From Lepidurus packardi (Eukaryota; Arthropoda; Branchiopoda; Notostraca; Triopsidae), in the NCBI GenBank assembly GCA_023053545.1, contig JAKZAN010000150.1:16337-80336 (forward strand): a stretch of DNA of 64,000 bases, in the 5' to 3' direction. Positions 57,086-64,000 of the stretch are shown in pieces (within the stretch, counting starts at the first letter, position 1; the number at the start of each line of letters is the position of its first letter). The notes below the pieces were generated by a model, which made no database searches, was not told the DNA's origin, and was given only the letters and a program-made list of their open reading frames with translations. The translations under genes and the position numbers were made by a program.

Positions 57086-59804
57086 TCAGATCATTCGACG
57101 CATTCTCTTTCGAGGCTAGACATTCAGTTTCTCCTCGATGGCTTTGGGTGGGGATTCGTTTATCAACTCACTGAAGAATCTTTTCAGGGGGATCTTCACC
57201 TCGGCCTCCAACACCTCCATTTTCCTCTTAAAAGTCTCCTCATTCGCTGAGAGAATCTTCAACTTCTGTTTCTCGCGTCTCTTCACCAAATCGCAAATCA
57301 GCCGGCACTCCTCCATGTGTTCTCTCAGGTTTTTAACCAGATCATAGCTTCTGATCGAGGATCGCATTTTCGAGAATAATGGGGTGGTTGGCAGGTTGGA
57401 CACGACGAGCTCATCCCCAATCTTCTTAGGTCTCCCTTTGTTGCGACTTGATAGTGATCTTTGGTTGGGCAACCCTGAGTCTGAGCTTTCTTCCTTTTTC
57501 ATGAAGTTGCTCCATACAGATGTCTCCCCCGGCTCATGGGATCTCGCGTAGAGCTTCTCATACAGACTCTGTTCAGACAGCTCCATCACATCACCTCCGA
57601 AAGAGTTGTAGATGGTCTTGAATTTGGTGATCATATCGTTTCTAAGGCACCGGGTGCAGAAGCATACTCCTTGGCAGTATGCACAGAGACCGTTCTTGTC
57701 GACTGAATCGTAGCTCTGCTTCAGACAGGTCTTGCAGTATTTTCTGCTACACACTAAGTCGTTGCCCCGTTTGGTGTATACCATGAAGTTGTTCTTCTTT
57801 TTTTGGATGACGGGCCGGCTGGTTCCACAGTAAGGATCATCTGGACGAATATCAATTGTCGATGTATAAAAGGTATGGTTGTTACTTTCGAGTACTTGGA
57901 TGATATAGGTATCCGAGTAGCTAGGCGTAGGCACGGGCACTCCCATCTTGGAAGCCCGATAGCTACACCCAACCAGGAATTTCTGATCAAACAGCTGTTT
58001 ACAATGGTGACACATCTCAAACTTCTTGAATCCTTCCTCAATCTCAGGTGTCTATCGACTGGCTTTCTTCATAACCTCAAGTAAATCCTTGTTTTTGTAG
58101 ATGTTCTCCTGGTTTCTGCGACGGTACAATTGAGCGAATCCAGCAAACTATACACATTTTATCATTGGTATGTATATACTGATAAGTTTGGGGGAGTTTT
58201 GGTTTACATTGTGGCAGATATTCGAAAAGGTAGACTTGAGAGACACATTATAACATTTCGTGAGGGAGTTCTATCTCATGTCATTGAGCTCGATGAACTA
58301 CTTTTCCGGGAAACCGTACTCCTCGAGATTCAGGGCATCTTCGAATGTCACATTGAATTTTCTCTCCACTACACACAAACACATTTCATAATAGATTCCA
58401 GATTAGATGATGATCAGGTTTTTGTACCTTGTTTGTTCTTGTCGCAACTGACAACCTTGCAGATCGACTCGGCAACCTGTTTGGTCTCGAGCTTCAAAAT
58501 AGAACTCTTCAGATACTCCATCTGGATATCCACATCATTGATACACTTGAGCCCATGCAGCACATTCTTGAGCTTGGCCTTGGATCTCAGGAAATCGTAA
58601 TTCGGAGCATCCTGTTTGGAGCTGATGAAGTACAGCAAGGATTTCTCCTTGTTCTCCAACTCGATTTTATCGTTGAGGGACTGCAGCATTGCTTTGTTAT
58701 TTTGGTTGACTGCTTTTAGTTAGAGTTCCATGGAGGCCAGATCCCGGGTTATCTCGTCATCAGGGTCATCTTCGTTGCTGATGTCTAGGATTTCGAAGAT
58801 CTAGTCCATTCTTTAGGACTAGCTTTGGAGTTGGGACTCGTAGTCAGTAGGAGTGCTGGTGTTTTTGGGGATTATGGAGTTCTTTTGCTTCATGAACTGC
58901 TTGAGTTTATGGAGTTGTTTGTTTTCGATGCTGGCATTGGGGTCGTTGTAGAGCATTTCTATGAATATGTGTTTGAGGAAGTTGTCGTAGTCTGTTTTCT
59001 AGGACTAGTTCTGGTGGTGTCGTGGAGCGGGGCGCACTTCATTCAGGGCGAGATATGATTCTGGGGAGTAGTAGATCCTTTCACAATCTGGAAATAGTAA
59101 CAAAAAAGCAATCAAAGATATGCATATGAATTGTTTCACCTGTGATCTGAGTATTGAACATGGTTTTGAGGTAGTCGAGGCGTTCGATATCGTTCTCATC
59201 TACCTTCTTGAAGTGATAGTTAGCTGCATGTCTCCAGTATCCCCTCAGACAGTGCTCGTTTTTGGAGTTGAGGATGACATTGGAGGCTATAGACTGACCG
59301 GCTCGGATTTTGAGTTTCACACTATATTGATTAACAAAATATATATATATGTATATGTATGTATATGTGTGTATATGTGTAATATAATGCATATGTATAT
59401 TAAACATGTAGATAGGGTGATGGGCTATCAAGAAAGTGACATTAACAAAAAAATAATTATAAAGAATAAGGGATCCCTACTGCTACTACTACTTGGGGAT
59501 CTCTACAATCTAATACCTTTGCTGGCATGTAGTGTGTGTCCAATCACTCCCCCCAGATACCAGTATAAATATATGTAAATCTTGTGCACAACATGTTCAA
59601 GGATGTGGATATGATTTTTTCGTAAATGGTGGATGTGTATATGTGTGTATATATTTTGAGTGGGTACTTCTGGAGTTCATCGATGAAGTCAAACGTGCTA
59701 TTTTTGCGATCAAGCCTGACAATCTTGTCGAGAGCATTATGGACTTCACCTTTGTTGTTGTTGGTGGTGTCTTAGTTTTTGTGGTCGGAGTTTTCTTCGT
59801 TCAT
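57086..59804 (-). CDS. Zinc-binding protein with zf-4CXXC-like domain (CDCA7-like)
   Basis: Exons (minus) 59804-59668, 59321-59140, 59087-58428, 58368-58208 and 58147-57086 (introns 346, 52, 59 and 60 nt), 733 residues, TGA stop. A cysteine-rich region near residue 425-530 contains CHHCK, CGTSRP, CSRKYCKTCLKQSYD, CAYCQGVCFCTRCLRND, resembling the four-CxxC zinc module of CDCA7. Before it lies a helical region with few motifs (NAALDKIVRLDRKN type), and after it a Lys/Arg helix. CDCA7 family proteins help HELLS-type chromatin remodelling, but the match is by eye. The first intron is long and contains GC-rich foldable sequence. Confidence 0.65.
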
Positions 59805-60020
59805 CGATGGAGCAGTGGGAATATATATATATGTGTATGTGTGTTATTGTATATTTATATGTATTGTATTTATGTTTATATATGTGTATGTGTATATGTG
59901 TTTGTATGTATTTAGATTTGATGTTTGTCTAATGTACTGCATATATATACAGCAGTATCGATATGAATATATATATATGTGTGTTTGTTTTCTTCATTGA
60001 ATTATTGTCATTATTTGATA

Positions 60021-60031
60021 GGGGGGGGGGG
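60021..60031 (-). repeat. G11 (sense-strand C11) homopolymer
   Basis: Run of 11 G on the plus strand, 217 bases upstream of the minus-strand start at 59804. Confidence 0.85.
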
Positions 60032-60148
60032 TCAGAAGGACATTGTTAGTATGTGTGTTGTTTATTTATTTTGTTTTTTGAAAAAAGTGAATGTATTAAT
60101 GTATTATGTATATATGTATGTATGTATATATATTCCATCATCAAACAA

Positions 60149-60164
60149 AGAGAGAGAGAGAGAG
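60149..60164. repeat. (AG)8 microsatellite
   Basis: Eight AG units within the gene-free region. Confidence 0.9.
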
Positions 60165-60293
60165 TAGGTAGGTAGTTGATACATGTGTTTATATAAATTA
60201 GCGAATCCATAAAAAACAAGGACCACAATTAAAAGCAAAAAACACAGATGTTCAATCAACACACATCTATATATCTATATATTGTTAACTCAG

Positions 60294-60470
60294 AGGTGGC
60301 CACCTCACTCTTCCTACTCCTATAAATATGTATATATATATTCCGGCGACACCCTCCGTCAAGGGTGGGCTTATCTTTTATCTTTATCTCGATCGTCGGG
60401 AAACTGCGACAAGGACAACAAGGCCTCCAATCATCTCTATCACAGCCCCCGAGGCTATAAGCGAGAGCTT
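60294..60470. ncRNA. Candidate structured non-coding RNA (either strand)
   Basis: An island of moderate GC in AT-rich DNA with several local stems: the perfect palindrome AGGTGGCCACCT (60294-60305), CACCCT/AGGGTG (60350-60355 with 60362-60367), GTCG/CGAC closing GGAAACTG (60395-60410), and AAGC-GAGA-GCTT, a GNRA-type tetraloop (60459-60470). TATAAATATG lies at 60321-60330. It does not match the SRP, RNase P/MRP, U1-U6 or U3 patterns I know. Strand unknown. Confidence 0.35.
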
Positions 60471-60832
60471 GACCTATGCATACATACATATATGTATATA
60501 TACACACATGGATAAAAAAGTACTAATGAAGAAGATAGCATATATACCATTTTATTTGGATATATATACCACTCTCACTAAGTCTTTTTCCAACCTCCGT
60601 CGAGATATCCACAATTTTTGATCCCATTGGATTTATTTTTGAATATCTATGATGTGTGGGGATCTATCTTTCGATAAGCATACATTCGAATTCAGACATA
60701 CTCAAGAGGGTGTGTAAAACTAAAAATAGGTATTGTTGTTTCCCCTGGCTCATTATCTTTCTTCTTTTTCCCTCTTCCCCTCTCTCTCCCTTGTCTTTGC
60801 ATTAGCCTGTTGTACCTTTTATTCCCCGTAGC

Positions 60833-60864
60833 TCTGGTTCTCGCTCTCTACAGAATGAACCAGA
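60833..60864. other. 8-bp inverted repeat
   Basis: TCTGGTTC (60833-60840) and GAACCAGA (60857-60864) form an 8-bp stem with a 16-nt loop, in the spacer upstream of the TmcB-like gene. It might belong to a small RNA or be a binding site. Confidence 0.4.
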
Positions 60865-61027
60865 ACTAATAAAATAAAACAGACCCCACTACATAAAACT
60901 ACAATTTAGATGCTTCAAAAGACTATCATCCAGTTATCACCGCTATTCCTTTTTTATTATTATTTCCCTATACAAATATACCAAAAATATAAAAACATAT
61001 CCCCCACACACCCACATACATATTACA

Positions 61028-64000
61028 ATGCACCGAGTCCAAAGCTTCAAAGATAAACACCAATAAATCCTCGCACGGATCGGTTACAGCTGCACCCACC
61101 CCACCCTCGCCTCTCTTAGTCAGAAATCCTTCTTGCTCACGATCGTTGTGGTTGAGAGTCTGCTGCAGCTTGCCAATATCCTGATCATCGCTGACCCCTT
61201 GCTGCAGAACTGCGTCACGTACACTGAGATCATGTTTGTGCTGGAGAGTGTGAACCTGTGCACTGTGATCCAGGGGTTCGGGGTTGGGGTTTATTATGCA
61301 CTTTGTCTCTTATGTAAAGAAAAAAACTCTCTCCACTTCCTCTCTTTCTCTCTGTTTCTAATTATTATTTTTTCTCTTTTCCTATTTTTAAAAAAATCTA
61401 TTATTGTTTTTTAAAAATATTGACTATAAATATTCTATAGGGATACTGTGTTCTTTCTCCGCCTTAATACTCATATCCATCGGGAAATACCAATATCGCC
61501 GCATCTTCATTGTCTTCGAACTCACTCCCATCCTGTGTCCTATACTCCTACAAACCACTACCTATGTTCTCAAAAACCCTTAATTCTCTTTTCCTAAAAT
61601 CCCAGCCATAGCCCTCATAGTTATTGTATCCTTGATTTGGGCAGCTTTTACCAAACTAGTCAGACAGTCGTTTCTCAGCTTCAACTATCGTATAAACCCT
61701 GTGGCCTCTTGTCTTCGCGTGGGCTTGTTCAGTGTACAGGCCTATCTGCTCGTTGCAGGTTTCGACAGTATCTGCCCCTAGGTCTATATCGGCAGCACTC
61801 TTGCAATGCTTATGGGTATTTTCTATTCGCGGATGTCCAAACCCGAATATCTCTCGGAATAGATAGAATACCTGAGCACAGTCTGTGCATTCATTGAGAT
61901 CTCATTCGCAATATTGGTGCTTCTGAGTCGAGTGGTCCCTGAAATGGACCGTAACTTCATCCTGTTCATTCTTTTCTCCGTCTTGGTGATCTTCGAAAGA
62001 CTCCAGATCATCAAACTAGTCTTCAGCAAAAAATACCATGCCCTCGTCAAGTCCTTCTCGAGACACAGTCTCCTGGATTGGGAGATCATCCTGATCGCTT
62101 AATTGGCCAGAACTCGAAACGCTAGAAAGCTATTCTGGTTCAGTTTCTACTTGGAGATCCCTTCGATATACCATAACATATGCATGGCCAATAAAAGTTT
62201 ATCTGATACTTTCATGCTCTCTGAGCCTGAGCTCGAGAAACAGCACTGTGTCATCCTATTCCTGGAGAAGGAGCTAACCAGACATCCACGTAGTGGTCTA
62301 CTGAATGCCTACATCGCCAGCTAATTGCTCAGGACGAAAGAGTATCTCAAAGCTGCGAAGTATTCAATCATGCTATCGAACAAGAGCCTAAACTATCGAA
62401 AATAGCAATACATACTAAAACTTGAGGTCCTGGAATTCATCGAATGCTGTCGCAACCTCCGAAAGAAACCATAAGATGCAACCGAGATCCGATCAGACTG
62501 CACAAAGATCCGTTGCGGACAGAATATATCAGCTTAGTAAATGCTGGAACAGGAACAGACATTCTAGAGACTGCAGGAACTCATAAAATAGGTGCTGGTC
62601 ATGGATATCTAGATTGCCAACTAATTACTAAAAAGACCTGGAGACTCTGCGACTTAGTCTCTTCTAAGGAAACTGTACTACAAAAAGGAGACCATAAAGA
62701 AGTTCTTTGCTGTGAACAAATAATACCTAGTACTCCCGAGGTTTGTGGTACTTGAATATGTCTACCAATACTATTGCTGTAGGAAGAAGTTCACACTATT
62801 CTAGGCTTTGACCAAGGTCGCGTCTTCAAACGAAGACGTCACAAACAATCCCAAAAATGTTAATCTGAAGACTTAAGATCTACAGAAGTGTATGTTTACT
62901 CTGGTGTCAGGTGAGTCCGATAGTGTCGGGCTCGTCCTCCATGCCAATACACTCATGAAGGAGTGGTTCGGGATAAGCGATGACAGGATTTTAAACAAAA
63001 CCGAGAAAATCGAGAAGATCCTGCCGGGTTTATTGGTGGATAAGCACAACTAACTTATGAACCAGTTCAGGAGAAACGGGGTTTCAAGTGTGGTCGGCGA
63101 GAAAAGATAGCTGTTTGTTGTCAAGAATGGTATTCCCTATCTGACTGAAACGCAGATCAAAATCTTCCCCAGTCTTGATGGTTTAGTATATTCCTCCACT
63201 CTGCGAATCCTTGATCGAGGGCTCCTGTTCCTTTTCTTCGACAAGAATGGAGACATCCACTAGTACTCACCCTAGCTGGAGTCTGTCATTTTCCACTAAA
63301 ACTACAAACTGGATATGATCGGTCTGTTTCCCGAGCATTTCGCTCCCAAAAACCATTCTTTTGATTATTAAAAAAATTCAAAAAAGGTGAAGCCATCACT
63401 CAACAAGACTGCCTCCTTCGAAGATCACTTACTGTTGAATGATGTCAAAGCAAAAGTCCAAGTCTCGAATATTGTTGCAGGGGAATGTATACTCGGGTTT
63501 TGTATCATCGATCCTCTCAAGAATAAAAACCCATCAGACCAGAAAGACAAGCTTGAGCACTCTTCGACTCTAGAACACGAGTCCCCAGCTTTCGAAAGAT
63601 CCACCGAATCCACCAAAAGAATGGTGGACCTATAGCGAAAAGTCAACAGAATCCAAATCCAGGACAAAGTTATCAGCAACTACTCCTACTCCAGTACTGT
63701 TTTCAGTGTTTTCTGTATCACGATTGTTGTAGTTTTTAATCAACTGGTTTCTTTGGATTACGTGGAAATCATGGGTACCTGCAGTTTCGCCCACATCACT
63801 ACCGATGGAGTTCTTCCTAACAGCTACGAGATAAGCAATCGAGTACAAGTACTATATGCTTTGTATTCGGGGAAGTGGGATGAAGGCTTCTGTAGTAATT
63901 ACGGTATCGAAGAGTATTCAGAATACTTAGTGAAGAAAACTATGCAGTACTCTAAACAGTTCGAAGGACTAGGTGGAACTATTCTGCGAGACACAGATTA
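61028..64000 (+). CDS. TmcB-like multipass membrane protein with PAS-like region (3' end beyond window)
   Basis: Exons 61028-61313 and 61441-64000 (127-nt intron); no TGA up to the window end, so the gene is partial (over 940 residues). About ten hydrophobic segments make up the first 300 residues (for example FLLTIVVVESLLQLANILIIA, LFILFSVLVIFERLQ). Then come helical repeats (YLKAAKYSIMLSNKSLNYR), and a PAS-like block (NTLMKEWFGI…IEKILPGLLVDKHNELMNEF) with the wording of the large ciliate TmcB/TmcC family of membrane proteins. A further transmembrane segment lies near 63700. Its role is unknown; signalling at the cell membrane is plausible. Confidence 0.75.

Larger units (their letters stand above)
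59805..61027. other. gene-free region with GC-rich foldable islands
   Basis: The largest gene-free stretch in the window. It contains a G11 run (60021-60031), (AG)8 (60149-60164), TA/TG repeats, a GC-rich island at 60286-60475 and a second at about 60745-60865 with an 8-bp inverted repeat. No protein-coding gene fits. Confidence 0.6.

Noticed and set aside
60395-60425. Similarity to the SRP RNA helix 8 motif (GGAAAC…)
   Set aside because: The essential AGCAG side of the symmetric loop is absent and the sequence folds as a plain hairpin.
60282-60621. Short frames over the GC-rich island
   Set aside because: Composition and length do not suggest protein; the palindromes suit an RNA or DNA element better.
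1-64000. CRISPR arrays, transposons, rRNA genes and telomeric repeats
   Set aside because: I saw no regularly spaced repeats, transposase-like proteins, rRNA sequence or CCCCAA/CCCTAA arrays.

Overview
The window reads as a gene-dense stretch of a ciliate macronuclear-type genome, most likely from a peritrich (sessilid oligohymenophorean). All 37 complete genes I could build end in TGA, while TAA and TAG occur throughout them as sense codons. Where these codons fall inside conserved motifs the family residue is usually glutamate: mitochondrial RF1, MVD, VPS26, TRM61, bystin, ORC1 and the GBP. That is the peritrich nuclear code (NCBI table 30, UAR = Glu) rather than the more common ciliate code (UAR = Gln). 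Introns are GT-AG, AT-rich and mostly 32-77 nt, with a few of 125-350 nt. Coding DNA is moderately GC-rich; spacers are AT-rich with simple repeats.

Layout, about one gene per 1.7 kb on both strands. 0-13 kb: RNA polymerase III subunit RPC3, an EF-hand protein, a guanylate-binding-protein-like GTPase with an unusual zinc-finger/PX-like tail, a leucine-rich-repeat protein, a probable mitochondrial membrane protein, proteasome subunit Rpn12, diphosphomevalonate decarboxylase, and an unknown. 13-25 kb: a 1237-residue cysteine-rich receptor-like membrane protein, unknown basic proteins, a dual-specificity phosphatase with an acidic tail, and a kinesin-like protein with a degenerate motor. 25-37 kb: retromer VPS26, a coiled-coil protein, ORC1, ribophorin II (OST), a small membrane protein, another coiled-coil protein, an MFS transporter, and the APC/C activator Cdh1. 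37-44 kb: an Rrp6-like protein that appears to have lost its catalytic acids, small unknown, EF-hand and membrane proteins, and a radial spoke protein 2 homologue. 44-57 kb: mostly translation and ribosome-biogenesis genes (mitochondrial RF1, bystin, bL19m, SLX9-like, TRM61, tRNase Z) plus coiled-coil and RRM/KH proteins. 57-64 kb: a zf-4CXXC-like zinc protein, a 1.2 kb gene-free region with GC-rich foldable islands, and the 5' part of a TmcB-like membrane/PAS protein that runs off the window.

The genes are ordinary eukaryotic single-gene units with no operons. Most have predictable housekeeping or ciliary roles. I see no CRISPR, transposon, rRNA, tRNA or telomere. The points most worth checking are the UAR = Glu evidence, the apparent one-base frameshift in a GGGG run of ORC1 (and a weaker one in the GBP gene), the GBP-ZnF-PX architecture, the pseudo-exonuclease Rrp6 and degenerate kinesin, long introns with foldable inserts, C-tracts upstream of start codons, and a possible ncRNA island near 60.3-60.5 kb. 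All intron and family calls were made by eye, without alignments.
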